From positions 63,058,230-63,122,229 of the forward strand of contig CM051516.1 in assembly GCA_028015205.1 (NCBI GenBank): 64,000 nt of DNA, in the 5' to 3' direction. The translations under genes and the position numbers were made by a program. How positions within the stretch are numbered: position 1 is the first letter of the stretch; each line of letters begins with the position of its first letter. The notes under the pieces were generated by a model. It did no database searches and was not told the DNA's origin. It saw only the letters and a list, made by a program, of their open reading frames with translations. Origin of the DNA: Mytilisepta virgata. Taxonomy: Eukaryota; Mollusca; Bivalvia; Mytilida; Mytilidae. This document shows, piece after piece, positions 1-12,269 of this stretch.

Positions 1-88
1 TAAAAATTGAATTATGGGGGTTCTTTGATACAACTGTTCAGGGTTCGACTTCATCTGTCGTATCAAGCTGGGCAGCGGAGCATTTTAT
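1..88 (+). mobile_element. Family B element, 3' end only (B1)
   Basis: The first bases match the inside of family B (aattgaattatggggg, ggttctttgata). They run into its 3' terminus: gttcagggttcgac, a CGTATCAAGCT inverted-repeat remnant, and a GCGGAGC hairpin arm. The body lies before the window. A family A copy sits a few bases downstream. Confidence 0.6.
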
Positions 89-94
89 TTCATT

Positions 95-1768
95 AGCTCA
101 CCTGGCCTAAAAGGCCATGTGAGCTATTCTCATCACTTGTGTCTGTCGTCGTCGTAAACTTTTCACATTTTTATCAACTCCTCTGAAACCACTGAACCAA
201 TTTAAACCAAACTTAAGTGGAATGGTCCTTGAATGGTCCCCTTTAAAAATATGTTTGGTTTTTCGGCGCGCCATCCAATATGGCTGCCATGGTCAGACAT
301 AGTTTTTAACATTTTCGTTATCTTCTCTGAGACCATTAGGCCAATTTGAACCAAACTTTGGTGGAATGATCCTTGGTTGGCCCTTTTAAAATTTGTGTTC
401 AGTTTCCCCGATCGCCATCCAACATGGCCACCATGGCTGGGCTTAGTTTAACATTGAGCCTATGGGAATTTTACTTTTTCGTCAACTCCTCTGAAGCCAT
501 TGAACCAATTTAAATCAAACTTAAGGGGAATGGTCCTTGGATGTTTTCCTGGGGGAGCCTCGATGGCCGACTGGTCTAGGTGGTTCATCATGACTACTAC
601 TAATCACTAGCCTGTTAACGCTGGGGTTGTGATTTGAATCTCACCTGTGGCGATGTGTGTTCGACTCCGATCTTAATTGACAAGGATTGCCAATTTTCCT
701 ACAGAAGGTTGGTGGTTCTCTCCGGGTACTCCGGCTTCCTCCACCAATAAAAACTGGCCGCCGTGAAATGGCCAAAATGTGCTGAAAACAGCACTAAACC
801 CCAAGTAAACAAACAAAAGGTTTTCCTGGGCGCCATCCAATATGGCTGCCATGGTTGGACATAGTTTAACCTTGGACCCTATGGGAATTTTAACATTTTC
901 GTTATCTTCTCTGAGACCATTAGGCCAGTTTGAACCAAACTTTGGTGGAATGGTCCTTGGGTGGCCCCTTTCCAAACTTATGTCCGGCATCCCCAACTTA
1001 CAACGGGCATGGCTGCTGTTACTAAAATTAGAAAAGGGGGGGGTGAATTTCAAAAATCTTCTATGAAACTTCAAGGCCAGTTGCAACGAAACTTGGCAGT
1101 AATAGTCTTTAGGAGGTTCTCTTTCAGAAGGATGCCCGATGACCTGGACTGTTAACCAAGATGGCCGACACAGCCAAACTTAGTTTAACATAGGGCCCTA
1201 TGGGAAAATTCATTGAAAAATCTTCTTGTCTTAAACCACTTTACCAGTTGGAACCAGACTTTGCAGCAATGGTCCTTATATGGTCCTCTTTCAGAATTGT
1301 GTCCAATGACCTGGACTGTCAACCGAGATTGCTGCCACAACCAAACTTAGTTTAACATAAGACCCTTTGGGAAAATTCATTGAAAAATCTTCTTGTCTGA
1401 AACCACTTGACAAATTGGAACCAGACTTTGCAGCAATGGTCCTTAGGAGGTCCTCTTTCAGAATTGTCTGATTTCGTGGACTGTGAACAAGCCGAACTTA
1501 GTTTAACATAGGACCTTATGGGAAATTCACTCAAAAATCTTCTGGTGTGAAACCACTAAGCCAATTAGAACTAGACTTGGTAAAAATAGTCCTTTGATGG
1601 TGCTCTTTTAAAAATTTGTCCATTGAAATAGAATGTCAACCATTTTGGCTGCCACAGCCGAATTTAGTTTAACATAGAACCCTTTAGAAAAACCAGCCAA
1701 ATCTTTAGTCCTGCTCAAGATGAAAAGTTCAATGCAGGTGAGCGATAGAGGTTCTTTAGAGCATCTAG
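95..1768 (+). mobile_element. Family A HINE-like element (A1) carrying a SINE
   Basis: It starts with AGCTCACCTGGCC, which folds with GGCCATGTGAGCT, followed by a GTC microsatellite. The body consists of repeated blocks on the theme cctctgaaaccactgaacca, aatggtccttggatggtcc and aagatggccgccac. The 3' end has CAGGTGAGCGAT, the complement of the 5' terminus, then a decayed hairpin and ATCTAG. A SINE occupies 554-819. No protein is encoded. Confidence 0.72.
554..819 (+). mobile_element. tRNA-derived SINE with 11 bp target duplication
   Basis: The element begins with a tRNA-like head: an A-box-like region (TGGCCGACTGGTCTAGG) and a B-box-like region (GGTTGTGATTTGAATC), resembling a serine or leucine tRNA. 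A non-tRNA body follows and the 3' end has aagtaaacaaacaaaa. GTTTTCCTGGG flanks it on both sides (543-553 and 820-830). A related family A copy near 20870 has the same site unoccupied. The minus-strand frame through here is not a gene. Confidence 0.82.
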
Positions 1769-2190
1769 TTACTTAAGACCATACTTTGGTAGAATGGTCT
1801 TCAATTTGTCCTCTTGCAAATCAATGTCCAGGGTTATCAGCAAAAAATGTTCAAAAATTTTTTCTCCTGAAATTATTGAAAAAATTGAACACATAATTTT
1901 GTCGAATGGTCCTGTGATGATCACCTTTCAGAATGTAATCTATTTTACTGGATCTGCAGCAATAATTGTCTGCTTTTTTAAACATACAAAAAATCAGTGA
2001 GAAAACTCTAAATCTTTCCCACTTAAAGATATTGGCCAATTTAAGACCAAAGGTTAATGGAATTATATTTAGGTGGTCCTCTTTCAGAATTATGTCTGTT
2101 GGTTTTGACATTGGAACAATATTGAAAATAAGTGTAAGTTACTGCTTTACAACTAATGGACCAGATGAGATCAAACTTTGCTGGAATAGT
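1769..2190 (+). repeat. Degenerate family A body, no termini
   Basis: Blocks such as agaatggtcttcaatttgtcc, tctcctgaaattattg and ggtggtcctctttcag match the family A body. Neither terminus is present, so this is an old fragment next to A1 or the decayed continuation of the element A1 landed in. Confidence 0.5.
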
Positions 2191-2952
2191 TGGTAATTAG
2201 TTGAATTGTATCCTGCTTCTGTTATATTTTGTTGGATTCCATATTTACTGGTTTTAGTAGTTACAATAGAACCCTGAATTTAAAAAAAGTCAATGACTTT
2301 CTTATTACTGAAAAAAAGACTACAAAACTTAGTATTCTCCAATTAATGAAGTTTCACCAAACCATGTAAATTGATGTACCTACCACAAAAATAAATGTAG
2401 TTAAATCATCATTCTAATTAATTATTTATACAAGAATGATTTTCATTGGATGATGTTTTGCATAAAATTGACATTCTGTCTGTTTGGGGTGCATCACATA
2501 TTCATTGGCCATTGGTGACAAACCCATTGTTCAATATTTGAAAAAAAATTGTTTGAAAATAAATCATCTGTTCATTTCAACTTGTGTATGTGTGGCTCTT
2601 TAATTTCTAAAGAATTTTTACTCATAGGGAGGGTCAGAACATATTATACAAGGAGTCAACAGTTGGAACTATATATTTTTACAGAAGGTTATTTCACATC
2701 ACTGTATCGATCAACCTGATCAGCTGTTCTTTGTTTTCCTGTTTTAATTTGAGGCTCCACTGTGACTGATTTAATAAGAATTGAAATAACTGTTATATGT
2801 TTGATTTGGTTCCTGTGTAAAACTTATATAAAATCCGCTAAGCATCACCAGGTAAACTACCTTTCCCACAGTAAAATCTACATTTTATGCAGGAACTACA
2901 TCAAATATAACAAGGTGATTCCCAAATTTAATTTAAATTCAAATTGTTGCAG
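2191..2952. other. Intron, no recognised element
   Basis: AT-rich sequence with no terminal repeats or exon-like frame that I can support. It ends with the acceptor of exon a at 2951-2952. Confidence 0.5.
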
Positions 2953-3123
2953 CACCAAAAATTCCAAATGTTGATGCTGTCATAGAAGAATCTGATGCAC
3001 CTGAATCTACGACAAGCACTATTAAAGTTAAACTCCGTCTAGATTGGTTTTTGGATGAAGAAAATGGAAAACGTACGGATGGAGGTGTCATGGTTTGTCC
3101 TGCTACTAATTGTGATAATTTTG
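2953..3123 (+). CDS. Receptor PTP-like gene, exon a (FN3-like ectodomain segment)
   Basis: A 171 bp exon lies between the acceptor ttgttgcag and the donor gtatga, phase 1 on both sides. It encodes about 57 residues beginning PKIPNVDAVIEESDAPE and containing IKVKLRLDWFLDEENGK and two cysteines in VCPATNC. The alternating beta-strand pattern followed by DEENGK is what the membrane-proximal fibronectin-III-like domain of receptor tyrosine phosphatases shows. The frame is open and the codon use is balanced, unlike the AT-rich surroundings. Upstream exons must lie before the window because the incoming phase is 1 and no start codon fits. Confidence 0.72.
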
Positions 3124-3699
3124 GTATGATAAATTCTAAATTTTTTGTACATTTAGTAAGTAATGTAGTAATTTTACAAGTAATATTGTGAAAAGAAAGT
3201 AAAATTGCTTCTAATTTATTAATTATCATTGAAGATAACAGTGAAATATAATGGTAAAATTCAAAACATTAACAGTTATTCAGAATTAATTTTTATTTCA
3301 TTTATGCTTATAGCTGTCAGTTAAATTCAAATTGCAACAAACAAAGATATAAATTACTGTATGACCTACAAAAAGTTTGGGGAAGATCTAAAAATGTTTG
3401 AAAAAAATCATTAATAACATTGACTCTGCCGTTTATTTCCTTAACTTGAAACTACTTATTGCCTTCCGTAATTTTTACCTGCGTCGCCAATTGTGAAAGC
3501 TGGTCTGGTAACCACTTGACTCTGTCCATCCATTCAGAAAGACATTGGGTACGGAACTTTCCTCAAAGTTTTCTTGGCTTCTACAGGTGGGAATGATTTT
3601 ATATTTTGTCTGCAGCTTCATAATGTTGAATTTTTTTATCTGTCGTGCTGCCGCTTCCTGTTCACCAATAGTTTAAAATTCAACAATACTCAAAACAAT
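3124..3699. other. Intron start, no recognised element
   Basis: It starts with the donor of exon a. The rest is AT-rich and has no repeat terminus I can identify. Confidence 0.45.
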
Positions 3700-4200
3700 A
3701 GAAAACATAGACCCACTGTATTTGGTCTATTGCTAGTTCTTGGAGGGTACATGCCAGTCTGATACTTGTCTTTGGACCTTGACCTCAATTTCATGGTTGG
3801 GTGACTTACATCCAAGTTTTTGATTATGTCCATTTTTCAGCAACTGTAATACCTAGACCAACCTTGCTTGGTCCATAGATAGTTCTTAGCGGGTTCTTGC
3901 AAGTCTGTCACCTGTCTCAATGGACTTTTACCTCAATTTCATGCTTGAGTGACTTTGTTGTCTCTCAGCAACTTTAATACTTAGACCCACCATATTTGGT
4001 CAATAGATAGTTCTTAGTGGGTACCGGTACATGTCGGTCTAACAACTGTCAGCTGAACTTGACCTGAATTTCATGCTTGAGTGACTTTCATGATTTAGTT
4101 TATAACTCAGCAACTGTACTACATTTGTAACTAGACCCACAATATTTGGTTGATAGAAGTTCTTAGTACAGTATATTTGATTACCCATTTGCTTCATTTT
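3700..4200 (+). repeat. Family H tandem repeat segment
   Basis: Three to four diverged units, roughly 150-180 bp each, built from cctagacccaccatatttgg, tagttcttagtgggtacatg, ccttgacctcaatttcatg and gagtgactt. The same units occur near 12000, 23400 and 60500. Family B interrupts it at 4201. The units are not coding. Confidence 0.6.
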
Positions 4201-4201
4201 T

Positions 4202-7200
4202 ATACGACCGCAAAATTTTTGCGGTCGTATATTGGTATGACGTTGGCGGCGGCGTCGTCGTCGTCGTCCAGCGTTGTCTTCGTCGTCATCGTCCAAAGAC
4301 CTTTGGTTTTCACACTATAACTTTAGTATAAGTTAATAGAAATCTATGAAATTTAAACACAAGGTTTATGACCACAAAAGGAGGGTGGGGATTTATTTTG
4401 GGAGTTTTGGTCCCAACAGTTTAAGAATTAGGTTCCAAAAAAGGGCCCAATAAGCATTTTTCTTGGTTTTCGCACTATAACTCTAGTATAAGTAAATAGA
4501 AATCTATGAAATTTTAACACAAGGTTTATGACCACAAAAGGAAGGTTTTGATTGTTTTTGGGAGTTTCGGTCCCAACAGTTTAGGTATTAGGGGCTAAAA
4601 AAGGGCTTAAATAAGCATTTTTCTTGGTTTTTGCACAATAACTTTAGTATAAGTAAATAGAAATCTATGAAATTTAAACACAAGGTTTATGACCACAAAA
4701 GGAAGGTTGGGATTGATTTTGGGAGTTTTGGTTCCAACAGTTTAGGAATTAGGGGCCAAAAGGGTCCAAAATTAAACTTTGTTTGATTTCATCGAAAATT
4801 GAACTATTGGGGTTCTTTGATATGCCGAATCTAACCGTGTATTTATATTCTTAATTTTTGGTCCCGTTTTCAAATTGGTCTACATTAAGGTCCAAAGGGT
4901 CCAAAATTAAACTTAGTTTGATTTTAACAAAAATTGAATTCTTGGGGTTCTTTGATATGCTGAATCTAAACATGTACTTAGTTTTTAGCTCATCTGACCC
5001 AAAGGGTCAAGTGAGCTTTTCTCATCACTTGGCGTCCGTCGTTCGTCGTCCATCGTCCGTCGTCGTCCGTTAACTTTTACAAAAATCTTCTCCTCTGAAA
5101 CTACTGGGCCAAATTGAACCAAACTTGGCCACAAGCATCATTAGGGTATCTAGTTTAAAAAATGTGTCCGATGACCCCACCTGCCAACCAACATGGCCGA
5201 CATGGCTAAAAATAAAACATAGGGGTAAACTGCAGTTTTTGTCCTATATCTCAAAAACTAAAGCAATAAGAGCAAAACTGATGGGGTAAAAATGTTCATC
5301 AGGTCAAGATCTACCTGTCATGAAATTTTCAGACGAATCGGTCAACCCTTTGTTGGGTTATTGCCCCTGAATTGTTAATTTTAAGGAAATTTTGCAGTTT
5401 TAGGTTATTATCTTGAATATTATTATAGATAAAGACAAATTGTAAACTGCAAAAATGTTCAACAAAGTAAGATCTACAAATAAGTCAACATGACCAAAAT
5501 CATTGATTGACCCCTTATAGGAGTTTTTGCCCTTTAAAGACGGCATGCAGCGTAAACTTTCCTTTAAAGATCTTTTCCTCTCAAACCACAGGGCCAATTG
5601 AGACCAAACTTTGGTGGAATGGTCCTTGGGTGGCCCCCTTTCAAAATTATGTCTGGCATCTCCGACTTCCAACCAAGTTGGCTGCTGTTACTAAAAATAG
5701 AAAAAAAGGGGGGGTGACTTTCAAAAATCTTCTTATATGAAACTACAAGTCCAATTGGAACCAAAGTTGGCAGTAATAATTCTTAGGAGGTTCTCTTCTA
5801 GAAATATGTCCAATGACCCGGACTGTTAACCAAGATGGCCGCCACAGCCTAAATTAGTTTAACATAGGGCCCTATGGGAAAATTCATTGAAAAATCTTCT
5901 TGTCTTAAATCACTTGACCAATTTGAACCAGACTTGGCAGCAATGGTCTTTAGATGGTCCTCTTACAGAGGTGTGTCCGATGACCCAGACTGTCAACCAA
6001 GATGGCCGCCACAACCGAACTTAGTTTAACATAGAGCCCTATAGGAAAATCTTCTTGTCTGAAACCACTTGACATATTGGAGCAGGACTTGGCAGTATTG
6101 GTCCTTAGGAGGTCCTTTTTCAGAAATTTGTCTGATTTCATGGACTGTGAACCAAGATGGCCGCCACAGCAGAACTTAGTTTAACATAGGACCCTATGGG
6201 AAAATCACTCAAAAATCTTCTCATCTGAAACCACTAAGCCAATTAGAATTAGACTTGGTAGCAATGGTCCTTAGATGGTCCTCTTTCAGAATTTTGTGCG
6301 ATGACCCAGACTGTCAACCAAGATGGCCGCCACACCCGAACTTAGTTTAACATGGGGCCCTTATGGAAAAATTCATTGAAAAATCTTCTTGTCTGACACC
6401 ACTTGACATATTGGAGCAGGACTTGGCGGCATTGGTCCTTAGGAGGTCCTTTTTCAGAAATGTGTCTGATTTCATGGACTGTGAACCAAGATGGCCGCCA
6501 CAGCAGAACTTAGTTTAACATTGGACCCTATGGGGAATTCACTCAAAAATCTTCTCATCTGAAACCACTACCCCAATTAGAATTAGACTTGGTAGCAATG
6601 GTCCTTAGATGGTCCTCTTTCAGAATTTTGTGCGATGACCCAGACGGTCAACAAAGATGGCCGCCACACCCGAACTTAGTTTAACATAGGGCCCTATAGG
6701 AAAAATTCATTGAAAAATCTTCTTGTCTGAAACCACTTGACATATTGGAGCCAGACTTGGCAGCATTGGTCCTTAGGAGGTCCTCTTTCAGAAATATGTC
6801 CGATCACCCGGACTGTCAACCAAGATGACGGCCACAGCTGAAATTAGTTTAACATAGAATCCTATAGAAAACCAGCCAAATTGACTGCAACACTTAAATT
6901 TTTAGGTCTGCTCAAGGTGAAAAGTTAAATCCAGGTGAGCGATACAGGCTCTTGAGAGCCTCTAGTTTTATTATGGGCCCAGTTTTCAAGTTGGTCCAAA
7001 TCGGGGTCCAAAATTAAACTTTGTTTGATTTCAACAAAAATTGAATATATAGGGTTCTTCGATATGCTGAATCTAACCATGTATTTAGATTTTTTATATT
7101 TGGGCCCGGTTATCAAATTGGTCCACATTGAGGTTTAGAGGGTCCAAAATTGAACTATATTTGATTTCATCAAAAATTGAATTCTTGGGGTTCTTTGATA

Positions 7201-8370
7201 TGCTGAATCTAACCATGTATTTAGATTTTGGATATTGGAATACATGTACCACAAAGGGGTGGTAAGAATTTTCTTTGGGAGTTATGGCTCAAACCATTAA
7301 GGACTAAGGTGCATAAAAGGGGGGAAAGGGTTTCCAGGTTAATGGACAATTACTTAAGTACAAAACATAATTTGAAAGGCAGTGTAAGGTTGGTAATTGA
7401 AACTCATTTGAATATCTCACCTAAACAGCTTTTAAATTATTTATATTAGAAATTTGCCAAAAACTTTATTATTAATAAATTCCATTGGAAATTTGCCAAT
7501 AACTTTAGTTTAATGAACTTCATTTGAAATTTGCCAATATAAAATGTTGCTGATGAAGCTTTTTTGTTTATCTCACCTAAACTGCTTTTAAATTATGTTT
7601 ATTTGAAATTTGCTAAAAACTTTATTATTAAATTTCTGATTTATATATAAAAGCAAATAATAATGATAAGGCAAGCGATACACACCAAACAGGATGTGTA
7701 AATTATTATAATAAGTATTGTGCAATAGCAAGAAATTTTCAATTGCACAGTATTGCAAAATAGCAAGAAATCTTCAATTGCACAGTATTGCGCAATAGCA
7801 ATAACTTGTGTGTAAGTGTATGGATCTTTATGAAATTGTACTACAATGTTCCATATCACAAAGGGAAAGCTGGGTTTGAGTTTGGGGGTAATTGCCCTAA
7901 ACGTTTAGGAATTTGGGGCCAAAAAGGGGCCTACAAACAAGCATTTTTCTAGTTTCCAGACAATAACTTGTGTTCAAGTTTAGGGATCTCTCTGAAATTG
8001 TACTGCAAGGTACCATACCACAAAGGGAAGGCTGGGATTGAGTTTGGGGGTGATGAATCATAAGGGGGTTCAAAAAATTTGGGGGAGGGATTTTTTTTTT
8101 CTTTTTTTTTTTTCTTTAAAATTTAAAATTTTAAATTGGTTATTTCTGATTTATATATAAAAGCAAATAATACTGATATGGTTTGAATAGGTAAATTAAA
8201 AATTTTTTAAGTTCTTAGACCACATTCATTCTGTGTCAGAAACCTATGCTGTGTCAAATATTTATTCACAATCCAAATTCAGTGCTGTATCAAGTTTGAA
8301 TGTTGTGTTCATACTTGCCCCAACTGTTCAGGGTTCGACCTCTGCGGTCGTATCAAGCTACGCCCAGCGG
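4202..8370 (+). mobile_element. Family B HINE-like element (B2), interrupted by A2
   Basis: The 5' end is a near-perfect palindrome (ATACGACCGC...GCGGTCGTAT), followed by a GTC microsatellite. The body has three units of about 161 bp (from about 4302, 4462 and 4624) and then shorter units around ttggggttctttgatatgc. Near the 3' end are G-rich and T-rich tracts (8080-8120) and a short tandem repeat about ttcaattgcacagtattg (7719-7802). It closes with TGCGGTCGTAT, a GCTACGCccaGCGGAGC hairpin and ATTTTAT. Family A element A2 (4987-6965) sits inside; without it B2 is about 2.2 kb. Confidence 0.7.
4987..6965 (+). mobile_element. Family A HINE-like element (A2), full length, empty site present in window
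   Basis: The 5' end AGCTCATCTGACCC pairs with GGGTCAAGTGAGCT and is followed by a GTCC/GTC microsatellite (5030-5070). The body ends in CAGGTGAGCGATACAGGCTC, a GGCTC-TTGA-GAGCC hairpin and TCTAG. It lies in a T run between acatgtacttag and attatgggcccag. The same join is unoccupied at about 62943-62967 and 63203-63227, which fixes both element ends to within two T residues. Confidence 0.85.
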
Positions 8371-8559
8371 AGCATTTTATTAGGTCATGGAAGGCCTTTG
8401 ATATAGTTGAATATAATCACACTATTTTAACCTGTTATAATAGTGTACTAATATTATACGTTTTTTAGGTAAACCAGGTCAGTGACCCACTTTTGTGTAT
8501 TAGCAGGAAAAAAAAAATTACATACATTTGTTTATTTCTACACTTTGTTAATAAAACGT

Positions 8560-9252
8560 TTACCTCAAAAGGACATGTGAGCTTTTGCCATCACCTAGCG
8601 TCCGTCGTCTGTCCGTCGTCCGTCCGTCGTCCGTCCGTCTTTTAACTTTTACATTTTCATCTTCTCCTCTGAAACCCCTGGACCTATTGAACTGAAACTT
8701 GGCCTGAAGCTTCTATGGAAGGTCCTTTACAAAGTTTGCATCCTGATATGTGAAACAATATGGCCGCCATTAGCATTTACATGTTCTGATTGGTCCAAAT
8801 TGAAAACTTCTTCTCTGAAACCGTAACGCCAAATGAACTGATTTTTGGTATGGAGCATCTATGGAAGGTCCTTTACAAAGTTTGCATAAATCGGTGCAAA
8901 CAAAATGGAATTTTCATGTTCTGATTGGTCCAAATCTAAAACTTCTTCTCCTCTGAAATTGTAAAGCCAAAGGGACTAAATTTTGGTATGGAGCATCTAT
9001 GAAAGGTCCTTTACAAACTTGGCATAAATTATCATAGTCTGCGAAACAAAATAGCCAGCAGAAGCCTTTATATGTTCTCATTGGTAAAATTTTTAAATTC
9101 TTCTCCTCTGAAACCGTTTGGCCAACTTATACTTGGTATGAAGCATCTATAGAAGGTCATTTACAAAGTTTCCACAAATCAATCTAGTCCATCAAATCAA
9201 AAATTTGTGACTCCCTGGTGAGCAATACAGGCTCAGCCCTCTGAGCCTCTTG
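8560..9252 (+). mobile_element. Family A element, short variant (A3)
   Basis: The 5' terminus is partly lost (cctcaaaaggacatgtgagc). A GTCC/GTC microsatellite (8600-8640) and a body of about three units on cttctcctctgaaaccgtaa and ggtcctttacaaagtttgca follow. The 3' end has CTGGTGAGCAATACAGGCTC, a GGCTCAG...CTGAGCC hairpin and TCTTG. Confidence 0.75.
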
Positions 9253-9889
9253 TTTTAAATTCTATTGATAATAAACGTTGTTATTTCGGGATTAATCCAT
9301 TCATTGCTAATGTGTGTTAATAACCTTGACCTTCTGTTATAAATATCTTTACAATATCTACAGTGAAGCTAATATTACCCAAAATAATTTATAATTTCAT
9401 TAATGCTGATCAATTAAAACTTATAAACATATGTGACCTTTTTGAGAGATAGGTAAAAACTAATCAAGTTAATTACGAAAATTAATAGATTCAGATCAGA
9501 AAAACAATTTTACGTGTGTGATATGACAACAAAATTCTGATTATAAATTTATCACTGTAAGATTTCCAAACGTCTATAGATAAACAATAGTGTGGATTCG
9601 ACTGAAAAAAAAAGCTCAATAAGAGAGTGAGAGTTTGAAAACAGCAATAGTAAAGGAATATAAACATATTTTCATTAAATGTTTTCATAAAAACATATTT
9701 TCATTAAATGTTTTCATAAAAACATATTTTTATCAAATATTTGATAAATAAATTAACACAAAATAGATCAAACAGAGCTCCATTCAGTCAAAGAAGTAAA
9801 CCCCAAATCAACATTTGTATGCGTCTGCTGACTTTATTCAATACACAAAACAATAAAAAATTAACAAATAATGTTTCATATTTATTTTT
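9253..9889. other. Intron, no recognised element
   Basis: AT-rich. A short direct duplication of about 35 bp (aaacatattttcattaaatg) lies at 9663-9725. Nothing else is recognisable. Confidence 0.5.
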
Positions 9890-11574
9890 AGGGTTAGGTT
9901 GCTAAGCAACCAAAACCCTTATGCCGTCGGTCGTTTGGTTAGACAATGAAGGAAACTTTGGAAATCTGGTGTTTTGTGGAAAAAGTTGGACCAGAAGTTT
10001 TTGAAACTATGTTTTTATGAGTAAATATGCAAGCTTATCTAGGATTGAAGCTTAAGCAAGGCTAGTTAAGCAGCTTTTTATCTCGATTTTGAGATGACAC
10101 ATGCGCAAAGAAACCTCCATATTTTTCGAATTACGACTATGTTTATATTGGAATATCATATAAGAAAATAAACATTCCGCGGTAAAATAGTCCTAATATT
10201 TGTTGTTGCTGGTGCAGTTGTTTTTTAATAGAAATGTAACTGAAACACACCGAGAAGTGTAATTGTCCAGTTATTTAATAAAAGATGTGTGTTTTATTGA
10301 CGATTTCCTTTTTGTTTTGAAAGCCGTGTAAAGTATTCGCACCTTTTAAAGTGTACAATGCTATCGGCGTAAGGATTTTGAATGTTTACATTTGCACGGA
10401 TATTTTGGGAAGGATTACAATCAGGTTTATTTTCAAAAGATTTCAAAGGTAAGTTCCATTTTTGTTGTGAACGTGATTGTTAACTTATACAGAACATATT
10501 TTGCACATTATTTGCTTATTCTTCTTGTAATTCTGATGGTATTTTGTGTATTTGATTAACCTTTTGACCTGATCATCGTGACTTCATTTTGTCAAACCTG
10601 TTGGTCAGTGATAGAATTGCATACAGGTTATTTGAAATGCCGACAACTTGCACATTAAGATTGAAAAACACTGTGTTTATCATTAATTTAGAAAACGGTA
10701 TTATCGAAGGTATAATGGGTTTATTTTAATTGAAAGCTTGAATGTTTACGTTCTTTTTGTGTATTTGATTAACCTTTTGACCTGATCATCGTGACTTCAT
10801 TTTGTCAAACCTGTTGGTCAGTGATAGAATTGCATACAGGTTATTTGAAATTCCGACAACTTGCACATTAAGATTGAAAAACACTGTGTTTATCATTAAT
10901 TTAGAAAACTGTATTATCGAAGGTATAATGGGTTTATTTTAATTGAAAGCTTGAATGTTTACGTTCTGATCTACCTGCACATGCGCAATGTAGTGTAAAT
11001 AGAAATGACCCCCTTCTACAATTGTCCAAACTTTGTCTTTTTATATAACCTTAATAACTTGAAGACCTTTGATTTCTGTTTATTTTAATTCATCAAATCA
11101 TTATTATGCGTTTGACTTTTTAAAAAAATTCAATTTAGAGTGATAATTCAAGAAGCGTTAGCCGACTCGTGCTTTCTTTGATTGATTAGTGCATATTTAT
11201 GTACAGACATGCGCAGTAAAGTTGAGTAGTAGAACCTTCAGCTCAGATACACTGTGTTGCGAAAATATACGTTTTAAAAAATCACTGTATATTTTGAAAC
11301 CAAAGAAATACATATGCTGTCAATTTAAAAAAAAATCAGTCACCTACCCACAGGAACATTATTATATAATAGACACTTTTTCCGCAGAGCTCGTTAACTT
11401 TCATAATTGATATATTTCCTTGTAAATAATACTGTTAATAAAAAGAATTCAATACCAAAACCTATTTTGCAATACATTGTACAAACAAAAAGCATTGAAA
11501 TAATCATCAGCAATGTTTGTACAAATAAAAGTCAAATGCTAGCAACCTAACCCTACCAGTGCTATGCACTTTGA
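9890..11574 (+). mobile_element. Family E HINE-like element with TTAGGG-like termini
   Basis: The 5' end AGGGTTAGGTTGCTA folds back with GCAACCAAAACCCT. The 3' end holds the complement TAGCAACCTAACCCT, then an AGTGC-TAT-GCACT hairpin and TTGATT. The only GTC-like stretch is a short gccgtcggtcg after the 5' end. A tandem pair with a 213 bp period (about 10542-10754 and 10755-10967), differing at very few sites, lies inside. I do not recognise a named family; the call rests on terminal architecture. Confidence 0.65.
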
Positions 11575-11913
11575 TTATATTATACACACAGTAAGAAAAC
11601 ATTTTTGGATGCACATATTAAAAAAAATAAATATGTACACAAATAAAATTTTCTTCTGAGATAATATTTGGTTGACTTCCGGTGTGATTTCCTGTAAACA
11701 TAAACAAAAATATCCGATTGTTATGACATTGATGACAAAAATTTGGTGAATATTATATCCAAATAAGCGATATATTCTACTAACCAGTATGCAAATATCA
11801 GATAATTTTAACATTTAATTATATGGGAATGGTTTGGTGTTTTGATATTATATTGGAATTGCTGATATATTCCTTAATCCAGTATCCGATTTCATGGAGT
11901 CTACTGTATATAC
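11575..11913. other. Intron, no recognised element
   Basis: AT-rich sequence between element E and a family H segment. No terminus or exon seen. Confidence 0.45.
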
Positions 11914-12258
11914 CAATTTAACTTCTGACACCTTACCTTTGACCTCTTTTCATGCTTGACTGACTTGTTTCACGTTTTGGGATAATATCCATTTCTCAGC
12001 AACTGAAATACATAGACCAACCATATTTGGTCAATAGATAGTGCTTGGTGGGTACATACCAGTCTGAGATCCGTCAGCTTGCCTTGGACACAGTTTTAGG
12101 CTTGAATGACATGCATGAGATTTTTCAGACAAATTATTGCCTGACCATTACTATTTCTTTTAACATATTTTCCTTTGACTTGCAATGTTGGGTATCAGAT
12201 AATCATTATTCTGGTCCATGTGCATACTCAGGTGAGACATGTAGTGTGTCCACTCTTG
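11914..12258 (+). repeat. Family H segment with its 3' end
   Basis: One to two H units (cctttgacctcttttcatgc, gaccaaccatatttggtcaa) lead into tgaatgacatgcatgagatttttcag. The segment ends CTCAGGTGAGACATG, GTGTGTCCACTCTTG, a terminus that resembles family A (CAGGTGAG... and CTCTTG). The site gagatttttcag here is the unoccupied version of the B4 insertion at 62176. Confidence 0.55.
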
Positions 12259-12269
12259 TTGTCTTGTTT

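Noticed and set aside
673..1086. 137-residue minus-strand frame
   Set aside because: It covers the SINE tail and the A1 body in reverse; similar frames recur wherever family A occurs.
95..1768. Canonical Helitron for family A
   Set aside because: The hairpin plus CTAG end fits, but the 5' end is not TC and the target is T-T rather than A-T; the asymmetric inverted repeats fit the Helentron/HINE branch better.
4039..4296. Arginine/aspartate-rich minus-strand frame with a basic tract
   Set aside because: It is the GTC microsatellite and 5' palindrome of B2 read in reverse.
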